From contig NZ_CP023278.1 of assembly GCF_002896875.1 (NCBI RefSeq), positions 4,720,501 to 4,784,500 of the forward strand: a stretch of DNA of 64,000 bases, read 5' to 3'. This document shows positions 41,951 through 50,866 of this stretch, in pieces. Source of the stretch: Nostoc sp. CENA543 (GTDB lineage: Bacteria; Cyanobacteriota; Cyanobacteriia; Cyanobacteriales; Nostocaceae). The stretch's first letter is position 1; every line of letters begins with the position of its first letter. Position numbers and translations under genes: made by a program. Under the pieces are notes generated by a model that did not search any database, was not told the DNA's origin, and saw only the letters and a program-made list of their open reading frames with translations.

Positions 41951-43069
41951 TTAATGATGGTGGTGGTGATGGTGATGATGAGCTATCTGTGGATTCACTG
42001 CCACAGACTGTTCATTTTGTAACTCAGATATGTGAATATTCGCCCATTGTGCCGCCATTGCCAAAAACTCTGGATGGTCGTTTACACAAGCCATCTGCAC
42101 ATAATCTACTTGGGGATATTTTTTCTCTAAAGCATGAATAATGTGGTGTACATCCAATAAAGTTTCGTGATTTTCTGTAGCAAAGCCAATAGGCATAAAA
42201 ATCACTGCTTTTGCGCCTAATTGAATCAAGTTAGTGGCGGCTTGTGTGGCGTTTGGTTGTGTCCATTCAATTAAGGGTGTGTCGTGATTAAGCCAACCGA
42301 CGGAAATTAAAGGATAGCGATTAATTAATTGATCACGCACCAAATCATATAATGCTTGACTTTCGGTAATACCAGAGGTGAATCCTTTGGCTTTGTGCGG
42401 ACAACCATGATTCATCAACACAATCCCGATTTGGGAAGGTAAATAAGCTGCGGCTAAATCAGCATTAATTTTTTCCTCAACCAGATGTGCCATCAAATGG
42501 ATATATTCCGGCTCATTATAAAATGATGGAATATAACGCAGTCCTTTGACCCAATGGCGATCGCCTTCAGCCATTCCTGTAAGAGCCTTATTAACTTGCT
42601 CAATCGCAATCCCACTAGTAAAGATAGAATCAACTACCAGTAGTGGGTAAATTAAAATTTTCTCAAAACCTTGCTCTTTAATTTCTGCCAAAACCTGGTG
42701 GGGTAAAAAAGGAGCGCAGAAGTTAAACGCTTTAAAAACTTGGATACTATTACCCCACTTAGCTTGTAATAGCTGTTCAATACCAGCACGTTGCTTTTCA
42801 AAAATGGCATTGTGAGGAGAGATAAAATCGTGATGTTGGTGTCCCCACTCGTGACGGTCAAATAATGCCAAGAGTTTTGCTAAAGGTGGATAAATCCAAG
42901 TTGGTACGGGTGCAAATTTAGCAGTCAGTAGATTCAGAGCCTGTTCGTTATAGTTGGCAAAATCTTCATAACTTTCGACCTCACCATATCCCATGAGCAG
43001 AACTGCTACTCTGTCGTGGGTTGATAGATGTTCCTGGATACTTTGTAATTTTTCCGGCGTAGCAACCAC
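41951..43069 (-). CDS. Ferrochelatase-like chelatase with native His9 tail
   Basis: 372-residue protein with the ferrochelatase (class II chelatase) fold. Equivalents of the catalytic His and Glu are kept: NHGCPHKAKGF (SAHS-like motif) and FMPIGFATENHETLLDVHHI. Overall divergence from typical HemH is large, so the metal may be iron, cobalt or nickel. The C-terminus is nine histidines in mixed CAT/CAC codons after QIA, a natural metal-binding tail; cyanobacterial ferrochelatases normally have a CAB-type membrane segment, which is absent here. It stands alone, with a strong terminator after it and a GC-rich hairpin (43166-43191) upstream. A true HemH is the main alternative. Confidence 0.8.
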   Translation of the reverse strand: MVATPEKLQSIQEHLSTHDRVAVLLMGYGEVESYEDFANYNEQALNLLTAKFAPVPTWIYPPLAKLLALFDRHEWGHQHHDFISPHNAIFEKQRAGIEQLLQAKWGNSIQVFKAFNFCAPFLPHQVLAEIKEQGFEKILIYPLLVVDSIFTSGIAIEQVNKALTGMAEGDRHWVKGLRYIPSFYNEPEYIHLMAHLVEEKINADLAAAYLPSQIGIVLMNHGCPHKAKGFTSGITESQALYDLVRDQLINRYPLISVGWLNHDTPLIEWTQPNATQAATNLIQLGAKAVIFMPIGFATENHETLLDVHHIIHALEKKYPQVDYVQMACVNDHPEFLAMAAQWANIHISELQNEQSVAVNPQIAHHHHHHHHH

Positions 43070-43165
43070 AATGAGTTCCTCAATATAAACCAGAATGTAG
43101 ATTCAAACCAGCAACTAATGTGATGAACCTGGAAGTTACTGGATTTATTTCTCATTAGTAAACCA

Positions 43166-43191
43166 TTATCCCCTCCGGGGGGAGGGGATAA
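43166..43191. repeat. Perfect GC-rich hairpin upstream of the chelatase gene
   Basis: ttatcccctcc and ggaggggataa form an 11-bp stem with a GGGG loop, about 100 bp upstream of the chelatase start. On the minus strand it reads as a C-loop hairpin in the 5' leader. No known riboswitch core is recognisable around it. Confidence 0.6.
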
Positions 43192-43358
43192 ACACAAAAT
43201 TGACAATAATATATCAAAAGTCATATGAGTGTTATTACTTGATACTTAGTGTTAACAGGGAATGGGGATTGGGGAATGGGGACTGGGAAAGCAGGGGGGC
43301 AGGGGGCAGGGAGCAGGGGGAGAAAAACTAATGACTATTGACTATTGACTATTGACCA

Positions 43359-43943
43359 ATGACCATAATCATTTGCCCCGGTATTCATGAACCAAATTTA
43401 ACTGAAAGTTTTATTGCAGGATGGTTATATGCAGACTCAGACAAAAAACCAGATACATCCTTACCCTTACACCCTCACATCTTAGTGATCCCCACCGAGG
43501 GAATTTTTACTTTATCAGGATTTCATATTTGGCAGTTTATGCAAGATTGCTTACACAATAGGCTAAAATCGCCAGTTATATTCATTAGTTTTAGTGCTGG
43601 TGTCGTAGGAGCGATCGCTGCTGCTACTCAATGGCAAATGATGGGGGGTAATGTTCAAGCATTTATTGCTATTGATGGATGGGGTGTGCCACTATGGGGG
43701 GATTTTCCTATTCATCGTCTCAGTCATGATTATTTCACTCACTGGAGTTCATTATTACTTGGTAGTGGGCAAGATAATTTTTATGCTGATCCATCAGTAG
43801 ATCATTTAACCATGTGGCGATCGCCCCAAGCTGTTAGCGGCTGGTGGGTAAATTCCTCTGGAGGCGAAATCAATACCCGCAAAAACCCCCTCACCGCAGC
43901 TGAATTTTTACATCTATTATTAGAACGCTATGAACCAAAATAA
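43359..43943 (+). CDS. Alpha/beta hydrolase-like protein
   Basis: 194-residue protein with an alpha/beta hydrolase outline: IIICPGIHEP oxyanion-like start, a nucleophile elbow FISFSAGVVGAIAAA (G-x-S-x-G-like with S before A-G), and a late His region. It is short for the fold. No ribosome-binding site is seen; tandem heptamers (actattg) run up to the start. No transfer-peptide or membrane helix. The substrate is unknown and the family unnamed. Confidence 0.7.
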   Translation: MTIIICPGIHEPNLTESFIAGWLYADSDKKPDTSLPLHPHILVIPTEGIFTLSGFHIWQFMQDCLHNRLKSPVIFISFSAGVVGAIAAATQWQMMGGNVQAFIAIDGWGVPLWGDFPIHRLSHDYFTHWSSLLLGSGQDNFYADPSVDHLTMWRSPQAVSGWWVNSSGGEINTRKNPLTAAEFLHLLLERYEPK

Positions 43944-44166
43944 TCCGGAAAACAGTCTCAATTAACGGGAGTGAGAAATACAAGGATATTGGGCAAAGGA
44001 GTAACAATCTATTGATAAAGATGTGGAAAGGAGACTAAGAAACCAAGGAGTGAGGGAAAATACGCACAACTAACTTCACACTTTCGACTCAGCTTTCCCA
44101 GTCAAGAGTCAAGAGTCCCCAATCCCTAGTTCCCCATCTACCCTAGTAAAAATACTAAAGTGATCC

Positions 44167-45432
44167 ATGTTTCCAACTGAACCGGCTGCCGTCAATAACG
44201 GGTTTGGCGCACTGCTGAAAAATCGTAATTTTATGCTTCTATGGATGGGACAGCTCTTATCCCAACTAGGAGATAAAGTATTTTTTGTCTTAGTGGTGGC
44301 GTTGCTCAAAAATTACCCCCCACTTCCAGGTTTAGCAGAAAGCTCCATGTACTCAATTTTAATGGTGGCTTTCACTTTACCTGCTATTTTATTAGGTTCT
44401 GCTGGTGGTATTTTTGTTGACCGCTTCTCAAAAAAACTCATTCTTGTGGGTTCTAATGTTTTGCAGGCTATCTTTGCCCTGTTGATAGCATTTTCACCCA
44501 AAGAATTCCTACTATTTTTAATCCTAACTTTTATAATTTCTGCTTTGGCACAGTTTTTTGCCCCAGCTGAACAGGCTGCTATTCCTGTGGTGGTGCGGAA
44601 AGAAAACTTTATGGCTGCTAATGCTCTTTACAGTAGCACCATGATGGGGGCTTTAATTATTGGTTTTGCTATTGGGGAACCCATATTGAGTTTTTCAAAA
44701 ACCTTTTTGGGTGCAGTTTATGGTCAAGAAGCTGTAGTCAGTGCATTATATATACTTTCAGCCGTCGCTTTTCAGTTAGTTGATTTTAAATCAGATCATA
44801 AATTTGTTAGCGATCGCCGTACACTCATCGATCCTTGGGCTGATTTTAAGGAAGGCTTGCGTTATCTCAAGAAAAATCGCCTAGTCTTGAATGCCATGCT
44901 ACAACTGACAACATTATATTGTGTCTTAGCAGCTCTGATGGCTTTGGCAATTAGGCTAGCACCGGATTTTGGTTTAAAACGAGAACAATTTAGCTTTTTC
45001 CTGGCAGCAGCAGGTGTAGGGATAGTATTAGGAGCCGCTATTTTAGGTCACTGGGGCAATAAGTTTCATCACAAGCCCTTGCCATTAGTCGGATTCTTAA
45101 TCATGGCACTAGTGTTAGGGGTATTTACTTTTACTCAAAATCTCTGGCTAGCTTTAGGACTTTGTGGATTTCTAGGTGTTGGTGCTTCCTTGATTGGTGT
45201 ACCCATGCAAACACTCATTCAACATCAAACACCGCCGACAATGTACGGCAAAGTTTTTGGGTTTCAAAATCATGCCGTAAATATCGCATTGTCAGCACCT
45301 TTAGCAATTACCGGGCCATTAATTGATAAGCTGGGTTCACGAACTGTATTGCTAGGAATGAGTTTTATCGTTGCAGGTGTAGGTGTTTGGGCTTGGAAAA
45401 GTACCCGCCGAGTCTTACAAGATGTGATTTAG
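44167..45432 (+). CDS. MFS transporter
   Basis: 421-residue inner-membrane transporter of the major facilitator superfamily with about 12 helices, EntS/DUF894-like style: LLWMGQLLSQLGDKVFFVLV, GGIFVDRFSKKLILVGSN (loop 2-3 motif), FFAPAEQAAIPVVV, and the second-half motif GVPMQTLIQHQTPPTMYGKVFGFQN. Likely an exporter of a small molecule. The substrate is unknown. It is convergent with cysK (11 bp between the stops). Confidence 0.88.
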   Translation: MFPTEPAAVNNGFGALLKNRNFMLLWMGQLLSQLGDKVFFVLVVALLKNYPPLPGLAESSMYSILMVAFTLPAILLGSAGGIFVDRFSKKLILVGSNVLQAIFALLIAFSPKEFLLFLILTFIISALAQFFAPAEQAAIPVVVRKENFMAANALYSSTMMGALIIGFAIGEPILSFSKTFLGAVYGQEAVVSALYILSAVAFQLVDFKSDHKFVSDRRTLIDPWADFKEGLRYLKKNRLVLNAMLQLTTLYCVLAALMALAIRLAPDFGLKREQFSFFLAAAGVGIVLGAAILGHWGNKFHHKPLPLVGFLIMALVLGVFTFTQNLWLALGLCGFLGVGASLIGVPMQTLIQHQTPPTMYGKVFGFQNHAVNIALSAPLAITGPLIDKLGSRTVLLGMSFIVAGVGVWAWKSTRRVLQDVI

Positions 45433-45443
45433 TCAATAGCTAT

Positions 45444-46436
45444 TTAATTAACGGAAACACCGTTTTGATTGAATTTTTTTAAGAAAGCAAATTCTACATC
45501 TGGTAATTCTTTAAACAATACGCTGCTCAGATAACGTTCGCCAAAGCTAGGTTGCACCATCACTATTAAACGTCCGGCATTTTCTGGACGTTTGCCTACT
45601 TGAATAGCCGCATATAAAGCCGCACCTGTGGAAATTCCCGATAATAATCCTTCTTCTCTGGCTAGACGACGACTAAAAGCGATCGCATCTTCATCAGCTA
45701 CTTGCATCACTTCATCAACTAATTCCAACCTCAGCACTGGTGGAATAAACCCCGCCCCAATTCCCTGAATTTTATGGGGCTTAGGATTACCACCAGATAA
45801 CACAGGGCTATTACTGGGTTCTACCGCTACTACTTGAAACTCCGGTTTGCGTTGCTTGAGAGCTTCTGCAACTCCTGTAATTGTTCCCCCAGTACCGACT
45901 CCAGAAATTAAAATATCGATTTTACCTTCTGTATCTTGCCAAAGTTCTTCGGCTGTAGTTTCTCTGTGAATCTTAGGATTAGCCGGATTAGCAAATTGTT
46001 GCAACATAAAAGCATCGGGTAAAGATGCTGCAATTTCCTCGGCTCGTCGGATAGCTCCTTTCATCCCCTCACTACCTGGAGTTAGTTCCAGTTGTGCGCC
46101 ATAAGCTTTGAGCATCGCACGCCGTTCTAGGCTCATGGTATCAGGCATCGTCAAAATTAACTGATAACCCTTAGCAGCTGATACCATTGCCAAAGCTATA
46201 CCCGTATTCCCTGAAGTCGGCTCGACTAAAGTCGTCTTCCCTGGTGTAATCAATCCCTCTGCTTCCGCCGCTTCAATCATACTCATCCCAATTCTGTCTT
46301 TGACGGAAGCTGCTGGATTCATTCCCTCCAACTTGACGACAATTTCAGCCACACATCCCTCCGCTTGAGGAATGCGATTCAATCTGACAAGAGGTGTTTT
46401 CCCGATTAATTCTGTGATGTTATTAGCAATTCGCAT
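45444..46436 (-). CDS. cysK: Cysteine synthase A
   Basis: 330-residue PLP enzyme that makes cysteine from O-acetylserine and sulfide. Seen: [26 protein letters not shown] with the Schiff-base lysine K46, [22 protein letters not shown] and SGISTGAAL. It is the typical length. Upstream is a roughly 900-bp gap that contains a possible structured RNA on the same strand. Confidence 0.93.
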   Translation of the reverse strand: MRIANNITELIGKTPLVRLNRIPQAEGCVAEIVVKLEGMNPAASVKDRIGMSMIEAAEAEGLITPGKTTLVEPTSGNTGIALAMVSAAKGYQLILTMPDTMSLERRAMLKAYGAQLELTPGSEGMKGAIRRAEEIAASLPDAFMLQQFANPANPKIHRETTAEELWQDTEGKIDILISGVGTGGTITGVAEALKQRKPEFQVVAVEPSNSPVLSGGNPKPHKIQGIGAGFIPPVLRLELVDEVMQVADEDAIAFSRRLAREEGLLSGISTGAALYAAIQVGKRPENAGRLIVMVQPSFGERYLSSVLFKELPDVEFAFLKKFNQNGVSVN

Positions 46437-47358
46437 GATCTTTAGACTCCTGGGATCTACTCACAAGTTTTGATCCTCAGCTTGAGCCTATTATACTACG
46501 GTAAGCCAATTGATTTTTAGCCTTTTAATGTTGATTCCTTTTCAAATATTCGTACAAATTACTCTTGTTGTTCATGAAAAAAGGCAGAAGAGATGCCACA
46601 AACATAGAAAAATCTACGCTTAACGTCGCGGCATCTGCTCATACTGCCATCAGTTAACCATCCCCGTTAGGATGTTATATCCCAACGCTTTGCCGAGGAA
46701 GTTGCAACCCCCAAACATTGCACTACCTTGAATACTTGTTAACAACCATAACTAGGCTGTTGACTTAAAATACTTTAAATCGATTGGCTTAACGTATTTA
46801 TTACCTAACAAAGTTTTTCACACATACCACAAAAAATAAAGTATTCTTCACGACAAATTAGCAAGTAAAGTTCTGTAAACTGCTCTGAAATAACTTTTCC
46901 AGGGTACTTGTATTTTATGACGATTTATGCAAACATCACAAAATAAGCAAAATACTTAATCTCGATAGATTTAGTGTATTTTACTATTTGAGTATGAATA
47001 AAATGGGAAAAGCACCTCATGGAAATTGCGATCGCTAATGCTAAGTTTAGCAACATTTTTATTTTTTGTATGGGAAGCAAATCTGATTACTGAATATACT
47101 GCTTAAAATCAAGATTTCTTGATAATGAATAGCAAAATGTATGCGATTTTATTGAATTTACATACATTCCACAAGAGTCATATAGCCTTAATACAACTGA
47201 CTGGCATAAGAAAATTTATTTCTAATTTATGCCTCATTTGCCATAAAAATATTTATCTTTTTTAACGATGGATGTGATGTCTTACAAATAAAATTTTCCA
47301 CAAAAAATCTAATTAAACCAGTGAAAACCATCTAGTTTTGTGTCAAGGGAAAATATCA
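46437..47358. other. Long intergenic region between cysK and the porin
   Basis: About 920 bp without ORFs, AT-rich, with one HIP1 site. The part next to cysK has a candidate terminated RNA on the minus strand (46577-46720). The stretch 46790-47340 should hold the porin promoter; I see no clear Fur or NtcA dyad. Confidence 0.5.
46577..46720 (-). ncRNA. Candidate terminated structured RNA upstream of cysK
   Basis: Read on the minus strand: an upstream segment with a short stem (atcc-taacgg-ggat) and then ggcagtatgagcagatgcc pairing with ggcatctcttctgcc and a run of six T (complement of 46577-46582). This looks like a terminator-ended RNA in a gene-free area, either a small RNA or the leader of cysK. 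The 5' end is not defined and no known RNA family is recognised. Confidence 0.35.
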
Positions 47359-49059
47359 ATGTTACGATTACTATGGAATTATTTTTTAGTTGTTCCAACT
47401 ATTTTTGGTACTTTTTTAGTAATTTCTTCAGCCAGTAAAGCGATAGAATTACCTGAGCAAAAAATCATCGCTGAAAATGCAGATATACCTGCACAAGAAA
47501 TTGCTCAGAATTTACCGGAATCATCAAATTCATCTAGCAAAAATCCAGAAACAGATAATTCAACCACACAATTGACTGGTCAAGTGACATCTGTCTCACA
47601 GTTATCTGATGTCAGACCGACAGATTGGGCATTTCAAGCATTACAGTCTCTTGTAGAAAGATACGGTGTGATTGCGGGTTATCCCGATGGCACATTTAAA
47701 GGGAATCGTGCGCTGACTCGTTATGAATTCGCCGCAGGTTTGAATGCAGCTTTAGACCGTCTCAATGAATTAATTGCTAGTAATACCGGAGAATTGGTAC
47801 GGAAAGAAGATTTAGCCACATTGCAAAAACTGCAAGAACAATTTGCCACAGAACTTGCACAATTGAGAGGAAGACTAGACACATTAGAAGCGCGGACTGC
47901 GGAAGTCGAAGCTAATCAGTTTTCCACTACTACTAAATTAGTCGGTGATGCAATTTTCGTGGCTGCGGATACATTCGGCGATCGCGCCAATAATACACCA
48001 GCAAATGACACCAAAGATAGCACTAACACCTTCTTTAGCTACCGTGTCCGACTGAATTTGCAAACTAGTTTTACCGGTAGAGACCAACTGACCACAATTC
48101 TTACAGCAGGGAGTGCAGTTCCCAATTTAACCAGCACCACAGGAACAGCAATGACCCGCTTTACCTTTGATACTGATGGTAGAGAAGGAACATACCTCAG
48201 TCAACTAGTCTATCGTTTTCCTGTAGGAAAAAAGGCCACCGTTTGGGTAGGGACAAGAGCTTTACAACCAGCTGTATTTACTCCTACTATCAATGCTTCC
48301 GTTGGTGGTTTGAATGGCGCATTGTCTCGTTTTGCTACATTTAATCCCACTATTTATCGACCAGGATTTGACGGTGCTGGTGCGGCTTTTGCGTATAAAT
48401 TCAACAGCCAGCTACAACTCAACTTGGGTTACATCGTCAACGATAGTCAAGCTAACAGACCCGCAGATGGTAATGGCTTTTTCAACGGTAATAGTTTGGC
48501 ATTAGGTCAACTCACTTATTCACCTAGTCGTCAGTTAGATGTGGCTCTTGCCTATGGTCGTAAATACTTTGGGACTGGGACTGGTTTTAACTTAACTGGT
48601 GGGACAGGTAGTGCTTTTTCGAGAAATCCTTTTGAACAAAACGCGACAACTAGCGATAACTTTGGTCTGCAATTTAATTGGAGAACTAGTAGCCGCTTCC
48701 ATTTAGGTGGTTGGTTTGGTTATACCCTCGCACATCAGCAAAATGGTTCAGATAACGATGCCACTATTATCAATGGCGCGTTAACCTTGGCTTTTCCAGA
48801 CCTGGGTAAACAGGGTAATGTTGGTGGTTTCATCATTGGTGTACCACCAAAAGTCACAAGTAATGATTATCGACCCAGACCAAACGCAGCCCGTCGGGAA
48901 GACCCGGATACATCTTTACATTTAGAGGCTTTTTATACTTGGCGCGTCAGTGACAACATCAGAATCACTCCCTCTTGCTTTGTAATTACCAAGCCAGAAC
49001 ATAACGGAGCGAATGATCCCATTTGGGTGGGTGCTGTTCGTACTACTTTTAGCTTTTAA
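47359..49059 (+). CDS. SLH-domain OprB-type outer-membrane porin
   Basis: 566-residue outer-membrane porin ('iron uptake porin' type). A signal peptide spans the first 30 residues (MLRLLWNYFLVVPTIFGTFLV...SKA). An SLH domain (DVRPTDWAFQALQSLVERYGVIAGYPDGTFKGNRALTRYEFAAGLNAALDRL) anchors to peptidoglycan. A coiled coil (about 148-185) is followed by the OprB/CarO-like beta barrel that ends in SF. The TTG at 47338 is rejected; the ATG at 47359 has AAGGGAAA upstream. It lies 5' of a string of catabolic-type genes and could deliver their substrate. Confidence 0.9.
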   Translation: MLRLLWNYFLVVPTIFGTFLVISSASKAIELPEQKIIAENADIPAQEIAQNLPESSNSSSKNPETDNSTTQLTGQVTSVSQLSDVRPTDWAFQALQSLVERYGVIAGYPDGTFKGNRALTRYEFAAGLNAALDRLNELIASNTGELVRKEDLATLQKLQEQFATELAQLRGRLDTLEARTAEVEANQFSTTTKLVGDAIFVAADTFGDRANNTPANDTKDSTNTFFSYRVRLNLQTSFTGRDQLTTILTAGSAVPNLTSTTGTAMTRFTFDTDGREGTYLSQLVYRFPVGKKATVWVGTRALQPAVFTPTINASVGGLNGALSRFATFNPTIYRPGFDGAGAAFAYKFNSQLQLNLGYIVNDSQANRPADGNGFFNGNSLALGQLTYSPSRQLDVALAYGRKYFGTGTGFNLTGGTGSAFSRNPFEQNATTSDNFGLQFNWRTSSRFHLGGWFGYTLAHQQNGSDNDATIINGALTLAFPDLGKQGNVGGFIIGVPPKVTSNDYRPRPNAARREDPDTSLHLEAFYTWRVSDNIRITPSCFVITKPEHNGANDPIWVGAVRTTFSF

Positions 49060-49304
49060 TAGGGGTGTAAGGGTGTGGGGGTGTAAGGGAAAACCTATGC
49101 CCCATGCCCCATGCCCTATGCCCAATTTTTAGTTCGTGATTCTTAATATTTGGATATCTAATAATTAGATTCTCGATTATTGTGATGAGCAGTACATATT
49201 TTTGATGGACTCATCGTGTAATCTTTATTCACTGAGTAAGATTGCTACGTAAATTTAACTACACGCCAAATAGCGATCGCATTGCATTATTGAAGAACAA
49301 GAAT

Positions 49305-50744
49305 ATGAGTAAGAAACGTAAGTTTCGTTTAGGTGCATTTATTCAAGCTACCGGACATCATGTTTCTGCCTGGCGACATCCAGATGCCCAAATAGATGCA
49401 GGTTTGAATTTCCAGCATTATAAAGAAATCACCCAAACTGCCGAACGGGGTCTATTTGATGCGGTATTTCTGGCAGATAGTCCGGGTGTTTGGGGAGGCG
49501 CACCAGCAACTCAAAAACGCAATGGGAAACTTGTTCATTTTGAGCCTGTGACGCTCTTTTCGGCTTTATCCGCCGTGACTACAAACATCGGCTTTATTGC
49601 TACGGCCTCCACTACCTACGAAGAACCCTATACCCTAGCTCGTAAATTTGCTTCCTTAGATCACTTAAGTCAAGGTCGTGCAGGTTGGAATGTCGTTACC
49701 ACAGGTAATGAAAACGCCGCCGCTAACTTTGGTCTTGAGCATCACCCAGAACATAGCGAACGTTATGAACGGGCGCAAGAGTTTGTGCAAGTGGTGAAGG
49801 GTTTATGGGATAGCTGGGAAGATGATGCTTTTCTCCGTGACCGCGAATCAGGGATTTATTTTGACCCCGATAAACTGCACATCCTCAACCACAAAGGTAA
49901 GCATTTTTCCGTTAAAGGCCCGTTAAACGTCGGTCGCCCACCCCAAGGCTACCCAGTGATTGTGCAAGCTGGAGCTTCGGAAGCTGGAAGAGACTTGGCA
50001 GCACAAACTGCGGAAGTGATTTTCACAGCCAATCAAACTTTAGCTGATGCCCAGGAATTTTATGCTGACGTAAAAGGTCGGTTGGCAAAATATGGACGCT
50101 CTCCAGACGACCTCAAAATCATGCCTGGGGCTTTTCCAGTCATTGGACGGACTGAGGAAGAAGCTCAAGAAAAATACGAATTCATCCAATCTTTGATTCA
50201 TCCTGATGTGGCTTGGGGAATCTTAAAGAACTACTACAAAGGTGTGGATTTATCCAAATATTCCTTTGATGATTTAGCTCCTGAACTCCCCAACGATACC
50301 AACAATAACAAAAGTCGTCTGAAACTAGTCAAGGATTTAGCTAATCGTGGAACTTTGACTCTGCGCCAATTGTATCTTGCCCTAGCTACTGCGCGGGGTC
50401 ATCGCACCATCATCGGTACTCCCGAAAGCATTGCTGACCAGTTAGAAGAGTGGTTTAACAACGGTGCAGCCGATGGGTTTAATATTATGCCCCCCATACT
50501 GCCCACAGGATTGGATGACTTTGTGAATTTAGTGGTTCCCATACTCCAAAAGCGCGGATTATTCCGTACTGAGTATGAAGGTAGCACCCTGCGGGAAAAC
50601 TTGGGATTACGTCGTCCGGTGAATCAGTTTGTTACTCAAAAAGAGTCTCATACCAATTCACAATTCGCAATTCGCAGTTCGCAATTAAAAAACTTAGATG
50701 CAGCAAAACTTTCAGGGTTTACATCTGTATCAGGTTTTTCGTGA
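49305..50744 (+). CDS. LLM-class flavin-dependent monooxygenase (NtaA/SnaA/DszA family)
   Basis: 479-residue FMN-dependent monooxygenase with a bacterial luciferase-like TIM barrel; relatives oxidise nitrilotriacetate, sulfur heterocycles or pristinamycin. Seen: RLGAFIQATGHHVSAWRHPDAQ, TERGLFDAVFLADSPGVW, TTYEEPYTLARKFASLDHLSQGRAGWNVVTTG, YPVIVQAGASEAGRDLAA and GTPESIADQLEEWF. A flavin reductase partner is not adjacent. The Met at 49305 (MSKKRKFRLG) is preferred over 49242. The last 30 residues (after NQFVTQKES) come from a dispersed heptamer repeat and are not part of the family. Substrate unknown. Confidence 0.87.
   Translation: MSKKRKFRLGAFIQATGHHVSAWRHPDAQIDAGLNFQHYKEITQTAERGLFDAVFLADSPGVWGGAPATQKRNGKLVHFEPVTLFSALSAVTTNIGFIATASTTYEEPYTLARKFASLDHLSQGRAGWNVVTTGNENAAANFGLEHHPEHSERYERAQEFVQVVKGLWDSWEDDAFLRDRESGIYFDPDKLHILNHKGKHFSVKGPLNVGRPPQGYPVIVQAGASEAGRDLAAQTAEVIFTANQTLADAQEFYADVKGRLAKYGRSPDDLKIMPGAFPVIGRTEEEAQEKYEFIQSLIHPDVAWGILKNYYKGVDLSKYSFDDLAPELPNDTNNNKSRLKLVKDLANRGTLTLRQLYLALATARGHRTIIGTPESIADQLEEWFNNGAADGFNIMPPILPTGLDDFVNLVVPILQKRGLFRTEYEGSTLRENLGLRRPVNQFVTQKESHTNSQFAIRSSQLKNLDAAKLSGFTSVSGFS
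50655..50742 (-). repeat. Dispersed repeat forming the monooxygenase C-terminus
   Basis: Inverted relative of 29478-29566: minus-strand text cctgatacagatgtaaaccc..., then aattgcgaac-tgcgaattgcgaattgtgaattggtat. It supplies the last codons and the stop of the 49305 gene. Confidence 0.75.
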
Positions 50745-50866
50745 AATGGTCTCAGCGATTGGTTTTGGCGTAAAGACAAGATGGTTTTCGGTTCGTAGTG
50801 AGGACTTCAGTCCTCATTAAAAACTTACTCAGCAATCATTCTGTAATTCTTTAGAGGATAGAAATC

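Noticed and set aside
41951-41982. Nine-His end as a cloning-vector artefact
   Set aside because: Codons are mixed, and natural cyanobacterial intergenic sequence with a matching terminator follows directly.
43070-43358. Riboswitch (cobalamin-type) upstream of the chelatase gene
   Set aside because: Only a simple hairpin and no cobalamin box or other conserved riboswitch core was found.
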